Source of the DNA: Moniliella sp. 'wahieum'
Lineage: Eukaryota > Basidiomycota > Moniliellomycetes > Moniliellales > Moniliellaceae
DNA length: 64,000 nucleotides
Reading direction: 5' to 3'
Assembly (NCBI GenBank): GCA_003971905.1
Contig: RSEE01000103.1
Span: 64,501 to 128,500, forward strand
Each line of letters begins with the position of its first letter. The first letter of the stretch is position 1. A model generated the notes under the pieces. That model was not told the DNA's origin and searched no databases. It worked only from the letters and a program-made list of their open reading frames with translations. A program made the position numbers and the translations under genes. Positions 35,325-47,561 of this stretch are shown one piece after another.

Positions 35325-36101
35325 TGGCCCTGCACCCACGAGAGCCTCTTCGCTCCACCGCCCACGCCCATCTCTCCCCCGCCTCCTCCTTCCCTCTCTG
35401 CCACCCTGCGCCCAGCCCAGCCCAGGACACCCACCTCGCTTCTTCCCACCCGCATGGTCCGCACGTACGTACGCCCCAACCGGCTCCTACCTGTCCCTCC
35501 TCCTCGGCTGACTCAATCCATCCCCATCCTACAGCTTCTCCATCCCTGTCGCCACCCACGCCGAGCACACTGAGCAAACCGCTTCCCGCACCTGGGGCCC
35601 CACAGCCACCTTCCACCCCCGCTGTGCCTCGGGCCTGCCAGGCCTAGGCCCAGGCCCGGGCCCCGACGAAACACAGGAAATCCTGCTGGGCATAGGTCTG
35701 GGCCTGGGCAGCAAACCCGTCTGGCCTGCTGGCACAGCACCCTTTTCCCTCCGCTCCCTCCGCCCTCCCCCCTCTCGCTCTTCTCCCTCTCGCTCTGCCA
35801 AGGCTGCCGCCACCGACGACGCCCCTTGCGAAGGACTGGACGATGGGGATAAGGAGAACCGTCAGGTCCCTGCGTGGTGGAACTACGGTCGGACCGAGAC
35901 CGAGACTGGGTCTGGTACTGGGATCGGGACTGGGATCGGGACTGACAGTATGCCAGCCCTGACCTCGGGAAGCTTGACCCCCACAGCGTCCGAGTCCACA
36001 TCCAGCTTGCCACACCTACTTTTCCTACTGCGCCGTTCCCCTTGTTGGGCCACCGGACGTTCCCCAAGGACGTCCCGGAACCCGAGGGGTACTTTGTCTA
36101 G
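35325..36101 (+). CDS. Protein of unknown function
   Basis: Start ATG 35325 in caccATGGCC (MALHPREPLRS). Further frames give MVRTYVRPNRLLPVPPP, FSIPVATHAEHTEQTASRTW, FHPRCASGLPGLG, SKPVWPAGTAPFSLRSLRP and EGLDDGDKENRQVPAWWNYG. The end reads FPTAPFPLLGHRTFPKDVPE and then PEGYFV before TAG 36099. The final aromatic-proline block and AWWNYG look conserved, but I cannot name the family. An intron is probable near 35470-35530 (GTACGTACG to CTACAG). A GGGACTGGGATC repeat lies at 35910-35945. Confidence 0.5.
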
Positions 36102-36553
36102 TCGGTTCCCGTTTCTTCCCTTCCCCCCCCCTCCCCTTCTCCCTCTCCTCCTCCCTCTTTGCATTCCATCTCCCTCGTCCGTGTCGAAGAAAAAGCAACA
36201 AGATAAGCCACTGTTCTCGTATCTGCTCATCATACTCATTTGCCTCTCGCGCCTCGCAAGCGGGGTTGTATAGATAGCGGAGCGATGGTACCAACAAATT
36301 GAGTTGGCTTCGTGGCCTGATGCATGTGACAGCTCCACAAGCAAGGGGGGGCACAGGGGTGGAGAGGTTACCGGTTAGTTTACGTTCCCGACCGCGTGAC
36401 ACGCACGAAGATGCGAAACAGGCTGAGCTGTGAAGAAGGACAGAAAAGGATAGGTTGAATGGCGGGAGGAGGGGCGAGAAGGAGTACCACAGGAGGTCAG
36501 CACGGGAGGGAGCAAGGCAGCACTGCAACGCAGCGCCTTCCAGAGAAGGCGTC

Positions 36554-36612
36554 CGTTCAGCGTTCAGCGCTGAACGTTCAGCGTTCAACTTCATTCAACG
36601 TTCAACGTTCAC
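36554..36612. repeat. Heptamer array, AACGTTC and AGCGCT units
   Basis: Mixed TCAGCGT, TCAGCGC and TCAACGT units end in two exact AACGTTC copies. The stop codon of the minus-strand SRF1-like gene (36602-36604) lies inside this array. Confidence 0.9.
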
Positions 36613-38878
36613 GTACGGTCAAGGTGATCATGTAGGCGACCAAGTTGATGCAGGACAATCCAATGAGAAAACATTGTAGGCGACGAATGTATCCGCGTCG
36701 GGGGGTAGGCAAGTCGTGGTTGGGGGTAGTAAAGTAATTGTCCCACGCCAAAGCCATCTCTGCCGACCACATACCTACAAAGATAATCTCGATACTCGTT
36801 CCGGCCAATTTAGACCGCACGCTCCACAGGCCAATTGGGCGTCCAAAGTACTCGAGCCAGACTTGGAAGAAAATATGGGCAAGCGTAAGCGGGGCAAAGA
36901 TCAACCCCAATAAGGGACTTACACCGACGATCGATTCTACCCCTTCGGTATGCAGCGTGCGCCGCTCGCACACTGCCACGGCTAGTGTGGACGATGTGAT
37001 GACCAAGTTGATACTTCGCACCAGTAAGGGCGCAAACGGATGGTGCAACAAAAATCGTCGCCACCACGTCCACGACGCGTACCCACGTACTACGTGTGCA
37101 TCGTAGTACCCCCCAACATCACCTTCGTCCCACTTCTTCTTCGTTTTCTTCTTTTTCTTCGTTTTTCTTGTTGTTGTTGTTGTTGTTGTTGTGGTGGTGG
37201 TGTTTCGTCCCGCACCGCCTCCGCCCCCTCGTCCACGCAAAACAACCGTACCCCCCGCCCAGACCATCGCCCTCCTCCTCGTCCACCCCGGGGCCATCCA
37301 CACCGTACTGGTCCTTTCCCTCTCCCCCCTCCTCCATCCACGCACGCCACGGCACGTTCCACCGTTCCTCACTCGCCATTCGGACCGTCACCATCTCCTT
37401 CTCCGAGCGCACCCACTCCTCCGACCCGTCCCATCCGTCCCATCCGTCCCATCCGTGAGATCCATGCCACTCGGGCCACGCGATCGACGGCACGGTACGC
37501 ACCGCCAACCCACTCATGCGTACCAAGTCGCCCGGGCTCAGCCTCGTTCCCACGCCACGCCGCCAGGACCAGCGGCAAGGTCCACGTGCGAGGCACCTCC
37601 TGGCCCCGACGCCAAGCCCGACCCCGAGTCTGGTGGTTCCGTCGGCGACGCGGTTTTGGTTGAGCTGCCGCGACGGAAAAAGAGCGGAGAGGGTAGGCGG
37701 AGGTAAGTCTGCTGCGGCGGGTGGATGCGCAGGTGCATGTGGTGGTGGTGTTGGGGGGTGAGAGGTGTACTGTGAACCAACGGGGAGAAGCGGCGCGTTC
37801 GGGTGCTGGGTCGGTTGCACGCGGCCTACTATTACCCGCCCGCCAGCAGGAGGGGAAGCGGAAGCATAGGACGCATAGGACGCATATGAGTCATGGGAAG
37901 CTGGTACCCCAAGGGGCGCGGGGGAAGGTTGCGTGTAAATGGCGGTGCGCCAAACGTCTGAGCGGCCTCGATAGCCACGTTGGCAGGTAAAAAGCTTTGT
38001 GATGGATCTTCGTCGGTCGTAATACCGCCTTGTCCCCTCCCCTTTTTGACCCATTTACGTATTCTTACCTTTACCTTTACCTTGCGCCGCTGGTGCCGCT
38101 TGGACCAGTAGGAGCCGCTCTGCACGAGCCTCCGGCGCATCGCTTGCCCCAACCTAAGGTGCTCTGCTGGCGATAGCATCCGCGTAGCGTCTTTCCATTC
38201 GTCGGTCTCTGGTCCCTCACCACGAATTTGACGGTCCGGGTCCAACGACTGGGTGGGGCACAAACTCTCCCCGGGGGGCGTACTGCCTCCCCCCTTCCTC
38301 CTCCTCCTCCGCCTCCTCCGCCTCCGCCTCCGCCCCCTCTGGATCGGGATCCGGGGCGGGCCGCAGCCCATTCCTCGTCCGAACCATGCACCTCGTCGTC
38401 TGACACATCTTCAAACCCTGAACCGTACTCGTACTCACTCAGCGCACTGGACGCTCGCGCTGGGTGGGGTGGTGTTGGCTAAACACGTCCCGTAGACGCG
38501 ATAGACGTACGCGCCCTGGTTTGGAATTCCCTGTGGCCACAGCGCCGGAGGCGGGGCAGGTAGGGGATATGGGGCAGGCCGGGGAGGTGGGAGGGTCGGG
38601 TTGCAGATCGGGCGAATTGGTGGTGGTCGGGGATAGGCAGAACGTGGTGGGGGCCGAGTGGTCCGCGTCCCAGGTCCAGGCCGGAGCAGAGGTCGAGGGA
38701 GGGGACGGGGGTCGGGGCGAGTACTAGGTGGTACAGGCGAAGCAGGCGAGACGAGTAAGGTAGGTGGTTGGGTTTTAGCAGGCGGATGGGTTTTAGCAGG
38801 TTTGGCAGGTTTGGTAGGCAAAAAGTCGTCCTCGACCGAGCTGGCTAGTACCCAGGGAGGTACCACATTTACCTGCAC
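36602..38878 (-). CDS. SRF1/ILT1-like multi-pass membrane protein
   Basis: Yeast Srf1 regulates phospholipase D (Spo14) and belongs to a fungal family with about four membrane spans; assignment is by remembered pattern. Start ATG 38878 (MQVNVVPPWVLASSVEDDFL). The N-terminal half is a long soluble region with a Pro-rich part, SEYEYGSGF with DVSDDEVHGSDEEW, a Gly run and a Lys/Arg patch (KVKVKVRIRKWVKKGRG near 38060). Then come a Thr or Asn run coded by a TTG repeat at 37160-37200 and SWTWWRRFLLHHPFAPLLVR. Hydrophobic spans follow: INLVITSSTLAVAV, VGVSPLLGLIFAPLTLAHIF, LAGTSIEIIFVGMWSAEMAL and FLIGLSCINLVAYMITL. The motif EYFGRPIGLWSVRSKL between spans 2 and 3 is the family signature. The stop TGA is part of a heptamer array. 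Several frame changes in the soluble half. Confidence 0.55.
37155..37205. repeat. TTG/GTG trinucleotide repeat
   Basis: A TTG run (about eight copies) followed by GTG copies, inside the SRF1-like gene. Depending on the true frame it codes Thr or Asn/His on the minus strand. Confidence 0.85.
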
Positions 38879-38970
38879 ACAGGGGGCATGCCTGGAGAGA
38901 AACGGCGATGGGAACGGCGAGGGCCCAAGTGTGTGGCGAGGGAGGGGGAAGGTGGGATTTTCACCTTGCT

Positions 38971-39022
38971 TCCAGCTTCAACTTAACCTTCAAGCTTGAC
39001 CTCAAGCTTCAAGCTTCAACTG
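38971..39022. repeat. Heptamer array, AAGCTTC unit
   Basis: Degenerate units followed by two exact AAGCTTC copies. Confidence 0.9.
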
Positions 39023-39954
39023 AAGGGCTCAGCTCGAACGCAGGGAAACGTGCGAAGTGCGCAGCGTCAGGGCCTCAGGGCCTCAAGATCGATCAGTATA
39101 CAAAGTTGGACTGCACGGCACGTTGAACTCCATCTTCAACTCATCCACTCCGTGTGCGGAACGGGGGCAAGGTGGACCGTTGAACGTTGCATGTTGGCTG
39201 AGCTGAGCGCTGGCTGAATGGCACCGGGCACTGTTCATTCAGTGTTCAGTGGTTCGTGCAGTACTCATCAGTCTCAGTACTCATCGATCATCAGTTGCTG
39301 TGGCCATATATAATCATTGTGATTGGAGAGACCAGATCTCAGGTCTCAGAGAAGGGACGGCGATCGGGGTTGGACTGTGGACATTGGGGGGCTAGTCGAT
39401 AGACACTGGGTACTGGGCAGGCACAATGCGCAACCTGACATTGAAAGGAACTACTACGTACTACGCGAGGCTTTCCTTGGCGCTTGGCGCTTGGCGTTTA
39501 CGCGTTTTACGCACCTGGGTGGTGTGTGTATTCTGATGCTTTCAGGGGCCTCTTCGATCATCGATCTTCTTACGATCTTAGGATCGTAGGCCTAACATTA
39601 GGCGTGACCTCACGCCCTTGCTTGCCGCAGCCTCAGCGCCTCAGCGCAGCGCAGCACCACAAAGCTTGTCCGTGTTGCCGCGATGCTCCGCAGGCGGTGG
39701 AATATGGAATGGTAGTATCTCCAGGTGTTGGTCTGCGCATTTGCATCATTCACAATCATTAATCACGCGTCACACTCATCTGAATTTCTTGGCAATGTCG
39801 CACTGGTCGTTAAACATTGAACGTGGTGAAAGCTTGACCGAGTCGCGATATATATGGCTCTGGGTTTCCCCACAGCACCGTAACGTGGAACAGGGAACCG
39901 AAGTGGTGTTATGCCTATGCTTATGCCGTGTGGTTGGGGGGCAGAAGACAAGGT

Positions 39955-39993
39955 CCAAGCTTCAAGCTTCAGTGGTGAACGTTGGACGTTGGA
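39955..39993. repeat. Heptamer array, AAGCTTC then AACGTTG
   Basis: Two exact AAGCTTC copies followed within 10 bp by GTGAACGTTGGACGTTGGAC, so two unit types are again adjacent. Confidence 0.85.
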
Positions 39994-40696
39994 CCCAGAC
40001 GGAGATGAACTATGACATGTGACAGGAGCCAGACGGGGTCTCTCTCTCGCCTCTACACCCGCTCGGTTCAACGTTCAACCAGGACCTGAAGCAGGACTTA
40101 ACGTACGAGACACCGAGATTGACCTGTCCAAGGGCTTATACCCCTAAACTACAGGGGGGGTCCCACCTCGGGTCCCCCCATGATAGATTCTTTTCAGTCG
40201 TGCCTTTCTCCTTTTCGCCACAGGGAGAAGGGTTCGCAGAGTGGCGATTATAATAGTGTCGCGGGATCACTTAGTAGATGGACTTCGCCTCGGGGGTGGA
40301 ACTCGTTTGACAAAAATTCATTACAGATGGTTCTTCTGAGACTCAGATCTAATCTCTTGGCTCACATATGCGCAACATCCGCGTGTTTACCCAAATCCAT
40401 GGTCGTGCTACATCCGATCCGCAGAGAAATTGCGGAAGCCAGAAAAGGAACTGTGTTGTCTACTGGACATGCCCACTATTCCTCTCCTAATCTACCAGTG
40501 AAAGCGAGCAACAGGAAAACAAACAGAAACTACCGCCACAGATGAGCGAGCCTGTCAATTAAAAGTAGTATGCGAAACGGGTTTCCTGTCCTCATCGCTA
40601 TAGTACCTCTCACAGGTTTGCAAATGCACAGTTGCGTTATAGATTCAATAACTGTCCCGCAAGCTGATATCCTAGAACTTGTGTTTGCTCGGTCAG

Positions 40697-41717
40697 CTAT
40701 GCCTGCGGCTCGGCCTCCTCCTCATCCGTTGGTTTCTCCTCATTGGGCGCGCTGGCTGGGTCCTCCTTTTTCTCCGCCAAGACGTGGCGCACCACCCTCT
40801 CGACCAGACGTTCCATTGCCGTCGTCGTCTCTTCCCCATCTTGAGGGCGTTCCCACTGGTTGCCAGGGCACCCTGAACCGAGCGTACCACAAACTTGCCC
40901 GCCATGTCAAACTCCACGTTGACCAACTTGCCAAGGGCAAACACGGCCATATCAATGACCGACTGCGAATGTGCAATGAGCATCACACTAAACTCCACCG
41001 TGTCCGCTTCGACGGTGAGAGAGGGAAAGTCACTTGATTCGCCTCGTACTCTTCAGGGGACAGCTGTGCTTGCTCTGCGGTCAACGCCCCTCCGCCAGGA
41101 GGAGACCATGGATCAAAGTGAGACTGACGCCGTTGACGCTAATGTACCCTTTGGGGATCAGGTACGGAGCCAAGGTGGCTGGTCGAGGAAGCTCTGGGTC
41201 GGTAGCAAGCCGGACCGTGAGCGTGACTGCATTGCCCGTCTGACTGTGCCCAACAATTGGCCCACCGTATCAACGTGGCCTTGAACCACGTGCCCCCCAA
41301 ACCGTGCGTGGCCCGCCATGGCACGTTCACAGTTGACCCTCTGTCCCGCCTTGAGGTCTTTCAAGTTGGTCCGACGTAGTGTCTCGGGCGCCAGTCCCAC
41401 CTTGAACCACCCCCCATCCTCCGTTTTGGAGAACTCGGTGACGGTCAGACAGGTACCTATCGGTACGCCATAACAAGGCAAAAGCGAAGGACAGAGTTAG
41501 AACAGAGTCAGAACAGGTCAGAACTTGTTTGTAACCCTTTCGAATCCGAAGAAAAAAAACGTACCATCCACCGCAATGCTGTCCCCCAAATGGCAATCGT
41601 CCAAATGGAAGCTGCTTCGCCAACGGTCAAGGAGAAGCCGTTGCCACCACCTTGTGTGGCGTCTACTTCTTCGACGGCGCGAACGGGAGTGGAGATCTCA
41701 ACGAGTCCGGTGAACAT
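40697..41717 (-). CDS. RIB5: Riboflavin synthase
   Basis: Riboflavin synthase converts two 6,7-dimethyl-8-ribityllumazine molecules into riboflavin and a pyrimidinedione; it is a homotrimer with two lumazine-binding repeats per chain. ATG 41717 opens with the invariant MFTGLVE. Repeat 1 continues with NGFSLTVGEAA and, after the intron, CLTVTEFSK, FKVGLAPETLRRTNL and KAGQRVNCERAM. Then GHARFGGHVVQGHVDTVGQL opens the second repeat, with IPKGYISVNGVSLTL, FSVMLIAHSQSVI, LVNVEFDMAGKFV and an acidic tail ending at TAG 40697. The intron at 41457-41564 has donor GTACGT and acceptor ATAG. At least four single-base frame changes occur, but every family block is present. The upstream 100 bp contains an AACGTTG array. 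Confidence 0.9.
41457..41564 (-). other. Intron of riboflavin synthase
   Basis: About 108 nt on the minus strand, donor GTACGTTTTT and acceptor CCGATAG, placed between the codons of the first lumazine-binding repeat (SIAVDG and TCLTVTEF). Confidence 0.7.
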
Positions 41718-42828
41718 GGAGGGCGTAGTAGAAGGTGGGGAGAAAGGGGTAGGTTGGATGTGGTGCGGAGGGGTACAAAGGGCAATGGGAAGAACGTGTT
41801 GGCACGACGCTAAACTCTGAACGTTGAACGTTGAACCCTCGCGTTGCTGTGGAGCCAACATCCCTACCCATCTCAGCCAAGTAGAGTTGTTAAATACACC
41901 AGACCTTGTGGGTAGTCCACCCTCTCAAACATCACACCGGTGGCGCCCATCCGCTTCACTGAGATGTTAAGCTCCTGGCGATACCGTCAAGAAGCCCCTG
42001 GGATATGGGCTTAGTAGCGAATGCAATAAGTGGACATTGCTGTGGGCAGGGGCATAGGGCGGATGCCGAGAGTCCCCTGGTTACTACTAGTTATTTCATA
42101 GCGCAAGGAAGGGGAAGAGGCCACACCCCATGCCACCGCACTACTTACGAAGTCCACTGATCCCATCATCGACATCTAAAAGCAACTGAAGCGCCCTACC
42201 AAGTCAAGCCACACCATCAACAATTTGGTATGCTCACCCGTTCCCCCGAAGTGAGATCTGAGCGCCGATAGAGAGCTTGAGGTGCCCCATTCGGCTGTTT
42301 CTGCCCCTTCCTAGAGCTCCTTACGAGAGTGAAATCGGGAGGAGATGGGTGTTTTCATCATCAACGAAAGTCATCCGAAAGCCCCCCGCTGCCTGTGCAC
42401 ACGACCTATTTTGCTCCCGTTCCACCTACCGTGCTGATCCGCAGTGGGATCAGAGACACCCACCCACTTTGACTTGCGCGCAGGAGACAACAAGGCACAG
42501 GCTAAGGCAGGAGTGTACGACACCAGACGGATAGGGGCACGTTGGGTGATGGTTCGCAGTGGCTGGGAGCCGTTGCTGGCTTGCCGGATGGTGCGAGTCA
42601 ATCACAACCGTTTGAAATACCCTGGCGGGCCTCGCTGACGTAACACCATGGATTACATCTCACGATCTCACCCCTGGTCCTACTGCCTCCTCAAAGACCT
42701 GTAGCAAGGGCGCTTCCTGGCTTCTCGAACTTATGGCTGCCGGCGTGCACGCTGGCACTATCATCGCCCCAAGGAAAATGTACGAAGGCATAGAATGCAT
42801 ACGTGGTCAAGCACAGAGCTCGAATTTT
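41718..42828. other. Intergenic region
   Basis: Promoter side of riboflavin synthase and 3' side of the ubiquitin fusion. An AACGTTG doublet lies at 41818-41838. From 41900 to 42800 I see no conserved frame on either strand. Confidence 0.5.
41818..41838. repeat. Heptamer array, AACGTTG unit
   Basis: Two exact AACGTTG copies about 100 bp upstream of the riboflavin synthase start codon. Confidence 0.9.
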
Positions 42829-43382
<554 letters not shown>

Positions 43383-43809
43383 CTTCTTGCGAACCTAAGG
43401 TGGCGGAGAACCAGGAAGGACAGCCAGCCGGAGGGCGCATTAAAACGAAACCGATGAAAAGGCGGAGGAAAATAGCAAAAGAGCGAACACTGCCCCCATT
43501 CCGCACCACTGCGGCAATAACCCTGTCATTATGAGTAGGGTTAGCAGCTGCAGCGACTCTGCCCTAGTGCCTCGGTAGCACTGCCTCGCACTGGCACCAG
43601 GGACGCTGTCTTCGTCTAGTTGGGATGGAGTCCGCTTGGTTTACCACCCCCACCTCGTCCAAAGAGCCTGTAAGTACATCTAACCCGTACAGGCCGACTG
43701 GATCGTTCTGACCCGACGTCTGTGTGCCCAGTAAAGGTCCCCTGATTCCCCGAAGTCATCGGTGGCTCTTTCCCTCACACTTAACCTTTCGTCTATTCCC
43801 AACACAAAA
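43383..43809. promoter_or_regulatory. Shared divergent promoter of the ubiquitin-eS31 and uL10/P0 genes
   Basis: Two ribosomal genes start away from each other across about 500 bp. The region contains TAGGGTTAG near 43537 and CTAACCC near 43680, which resemble the telomere-like TTAGGG sites used by Tbf1-type factors at ribosomal genes in many fungi. A possible leader intron of the P0 gene starts at GTAAGTAC near 43671 and may end at GCCCAG near 43732. Pyrimidine-rich DNA precedes the P0 ATG. Confidence 0.5.
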
Positions 43810-44746
43810 ATGGGTGCTACTCGTGGCCAGAAGGAAGCTTGGTTTGCCAAGCTCAACGAGCTGCTCGAGGCTTACAACTCGATCTTCTTCGTCAATGTCG
43901 ACAACGTCGGCTCGCAGCAGATGCACCAGATTCGTGCTGCTCTCCGTGGCAAGGCTGTTGTCCTGATGGGCAAGAACACCATGGCCCGCCGTGCCATCCG
44001 CCAGATCGTTGGCGAGAAGCCGCAGTACGAGAAGATCCTGCCTGCTGTCCGTGGCAACATTGGCTTTGTCTTCACCAACGACGATCTGAAGGAGGTTCGT
44101 GACTTGATCCTCGAGAACCGTGTCGCTGCCCCCTCGTGCTGGTGCCTGCACGCCCCCGCCGACGTGATTGTCAAGGCTGGCAACACCGGTATGGAGCCCG
44201 GCAAGACCTCGTTCTTCCAGGCCCTCAACATCCCCACCAAGATTGCCCGTGGTACCATTGAGATTGTCTCGGATGTCCGTGTGGTGGAGGGTGGCACCGT
44301 GTCGGCACCTCGGAGGCGACGCTGCTCAACATGCTCAACATCTCCCCCTTCACCTACGGTATGAGCGTCACCTCGATCTACGACAACGGCAACGTGTTTG
44401 ACAACTCGGTGCTGGACGTCAAGGAGGAGGACCTCGTTGCCTCGTTCCTGGCTGGTGTGCGCCAGATTGCTTCCATCTCGCTGGCGATCAACTACCCACC
44501 ATTGTCTCGGTCACCCACTCGCTGTAACACCTACAAGGACCTCATCGCCATTGCCCTGGCGACCGACATTGACTTTGAGGGTGCCGCCAGGCTAAGGAGT
44601 ACCTTGCCAACCCCGAGGCGTTCGCCGTTGCTGCTGCCCCCGTGGCTGCCGCTGGCGGTGCTGCCGAGGCGGCCCCTGCCGAGGAGAAGAAGGAGGAGGA
44701 GGAGGAGGAGTCTGACGACGACATGGGCTTTGGTCTGTTCGACTAA
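43810..44746 (+). CDS. RPP0: Ribosomal protein uL10 (P0)
   Basis: P0 anchors the P1/P2 stalk of the large ribosomal subunit and recruits translation GTPases. ATG 43810 (aaaaATGGGT) gives [68 protein letters not shown] and [20 protein letters not shown]. Later blocks are [14 protein letters not shown] and [17 protein letters not shown]. The acidic end [11 protein letters not shown] is the universal P-protein tail. With lost bases restored in length, about 313 residues, the usual size. Breaks are single or double base losses, for example GGG read as GG near 44305 and CCCA read short near 44496. No intron inside the coding part. Confidence 0.96.
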
Positions 44747-45137
44747 ACCTTTCTTCGTTTTCTTCTTCCCCAACCCCTGCTCCAACTCGATATGCTTCTG
44801 CACTCGTCCCCGTACGGTGTTGCAATGCTGGCAAAATGCATCCTAGAGCCCGCTTAGGCTTACCGGTTCGCACGTTACCTTTGTTCGATGTTTGCTTGCC
44901 ATAGCCCGTTGTTTCATATCATAGCCTTTCGTTTCCCACCGGTTTGGTGTGACTTGTCTATGTGTACGCTCGGCACGGAATGTGCAAGATGGAGAGACGT
45001 GGTAATAGTTCCGTGAGGGCAGACATTAAGAAGGGGAAGTATGGACAGATGAAATACAGCCAGGTGATGGGGCAGGAGGGCGGTCGCAAGCGCAAGCGCA
45101 ACGATAATATAGGAGTGACGGCGTCCCTCCTTTCGCC

Positions 45138-47561
45138 CTAGACGGGCGAGGCACAGCCGAACGAGGTACCAGTCGCGCCGCCTTGCTGGAACGTATCGTT
45201 GATCGCTTCCCCCGAGCCGTATATGCCCAAGCCTGACATGGCGTACGAAGCCATGGCCAACGCAGCAGCGCCGCCTTGGGCAAGACGGAAGGTAAGGTCA
45301 TACCAGCAAACTTGCACTGGCCCCCGAAAAACGCGCGGTGCCAGCGCGACCAGTTGCGCCAACTGTCCACCCGCTGCGCGCCACCGTACGGCGTGTACTC
45401 CCATCGCCACTCATGGCATCGTAGTGCATCCACCACGCCAGGGCAAACGTAAAGGGGAACGAGTAGCTGAAGTTGACAATGGCAATCGCACTGATCAGTC
45501 CAGCCACTGTCTGAATCTGAGGAATGGCCGAAGCAATCACGTAGCTCAAGATCCAGTAAAACGACGACCACGGGATCCAGAGCCACCAGCCTGGCACCAA
45601 AAGATACGCACAAGGGTATGGGGAGTCAGCATGAGAAGCACGTTGTGTCAGTGAGGCAAGGAAATGATGACGTACCAACTCGAGTGGTTAGCTTGGGTCC
45701 ATGGAACAGTTCCTCGACCAAACCAATGTAAGACGTTTTGATGCCAACTGCCGCATAGATGGCAGTAGCAGCGACCGAGGTGAGAATGTTGAGGACGTTG
45801 CACAGGTCACGAGCTCGGCCGGCGGCCATACCCTGGAAGGATAGTGCCAAGGTCCATTGGCCCGAGTAGCAGTAAAAGTAGATCGAGTAGAACAGGTACA
45901 CCACCAAAATCAAAACCTGGGCCATAAAGCAGCCCTTGTAAAAGTCTCGCGGCCGGCGCATTTCTGCCATCATCTCAATGAAGACCATGGCGCCAGCGTA
46001 CTGACACACAAACATAGATGGGTTAGCGGATTTGCGGGGCCTGAGAGATGAGGAAGAAACGCAAAGAGAGAAACGCAAGAGAAGAGAGAAGAGAAATAAA
46101 GAGAAGGGTAGGATGGAAGGGGAGGGGGCACTTGTGCTTCATAGGGAGGGGGTTCAGCGTTCAGTACTCACAGCAAAGACCATATTGTTGATACCATTAA
46201 TCTTGCTTGGCAGGGAGCCATGAACAAAGGCCGAGACAACGATCGGTTTGGGCGCCGAGTCGGAGGAGAGACCGTTGTTCATCACAGCAACCCAGTCGAT
46301 CCCCTCGTTGCGAATCACACCCATCGTAACAAACACAATGATCAGGTTAACGACAACGCAACGTTGGACACCATGGCCATGCCGCGCAGCGTTCGGATCT
46401 CTGCAATCAAGGTGCCAAGGTCAGTACAGCGTCCAAGGCAAATGAGTGGCAGGCAAGACGAACGGTTGACTACATACCGAGCAAGGCCCATACCAGGACG
46501 CTCACAGTAAAGCATAGTGTGTGACCAGGCACGTTGGTGATGAGCTGGGCAAATGAGAATGAGAATGAAAAAGCCAAAGATTAGTACTCCCATCCCCCTT
46601 TGGTCCAAAACGAAAAAGAGGAGCGTACCTGTTCAAGGCCCATGCCCGAGCCAAGAATGATGGTGGCCACCATGAACACAAGTTGGATAGCTTGAGAATG
46701 CTGACCAGGTGGCGGAACCAAGGACCGATCAGGCGTTCGCCCAAGTCCGAATACGACCGGATGGGGAAACGGGAAGAGTCGTGCACAGAAGCAGACTTGC
46801 AGCAGCCAGCCACACAGTGCTGCCAGTACGCCCATCTGCCAAACAAAGTACAGTTTGATGTCAGTATTAGTCCCCCTTTGATGCGCTAGAGGCTGTTGAG
46901 AGGAAGCGTAGTAGTAGTAGCCAGATAGGGCTGCTACCAGCCCAGACGTATACCCATGTGCACAGCAGACTTACCACCACATAGAGAATTGTTCCTGGAA
47001 CAAGGCCGACCTGGGATTGGGCGTAGGGGGAGGAGATGGGGCCAAAAATATCAGTGACAATCAGGGCGAAAACACTACTAATGCCAGTGAGCCGAAGAGC
47101 GCGGTGAGGTCAAGCTCTTGAACAACCTCAGGCTCCAAACCCTCGTACTGGGGCGAGGAAGCAGTGAGGTCGGTAGTGAGTGTGACATCAGGTTTGCCCA
47201 CCTCTTTCTCGCTAGGGGGTTCATCCAGCGCGGCTGACGCACGCGCGGGCTTGGCTTGCTTTTTGGTAAAGGAGCGAATGAGGTCGCCTGCCGGGTTGGT
47301 ACCACGAATGCCTTGGCGGTACTCCTCCTCCTCCTCCTCCTCCGCGCTGAACACGCGCCCAGTAATGGTACTCCTCAATTGATGCGCCATGAAAGCCATG
47401 GTACTCGAGACCACGGGCAATGCGGTCGTGCGAAGGCGCCGGTTAAACGCAGGAACCACAGCTTCGTCCGATCCCACTGCTTTTTCGTCGAGCGCGTGCG
47501 TGTATTCGGCCAAGCTGTGGCCCGGATCTTGCAACGAGAGGCCCGCAAGGGTGGCCGACAT
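45138..47561 (-). CDS. Amino-acid permease, AAAP family (fungal Mtr/AVT-like)
   Basis: Proton-coupled amino-acid transporters of this family have about 11 membrane spans. ATG 47561 gives a soluble N-terminus of about 150 residues with a Glu run. The first membrane part reads SSVFALIVTDIFGPISSPYA and QVGLVPGTILYVV. Later exons give SSRFPIRSYSDLGERLIG, IQLVFMVATIILGSGMGLEQ, VPGHTLCFTVSVLVWALLG and MVFIEMMAEMRRPRDFYKGC, followed by QVLILVVYLFYSIYFYCYSG. The next spans are AATAIYAAVGIKTSYIGLVE and IASAIPQIQTVAGLISAIAI. The end is SYAMSGLGIYGSGEAINDTF and a stop at 45138. Introns have donors GTAAGT, GTACGC and GTATGT. The MVFIEMMAEM block, with E-M-R-R-P-x-D-F, is typical of the fungal neutral/aromatic permeases. 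Substrate cannot be told. Confidence 0.78.

Larger units (their letters stand above)
38879..40696. other. Intergenic region with heptamer arrays
   Basis: No supported gene in 1.8 kb. AAGCTTC arrays are at 38971-39022 and 39955-39970; AGTACTC and ATCGATC units at 39258-39294; AACGTTC at 40067-40080. The part at 40180-40690 is less GC-rich, and I see nothing recognisable in it. Confidence 0.5.

Noticed and set aside
43810-44746. Programmed frameshifting in the P0 gene
   Set aside because: Several losses at plain homopolymers and the known family sequence in each frame point to base-calling error, not recoding.
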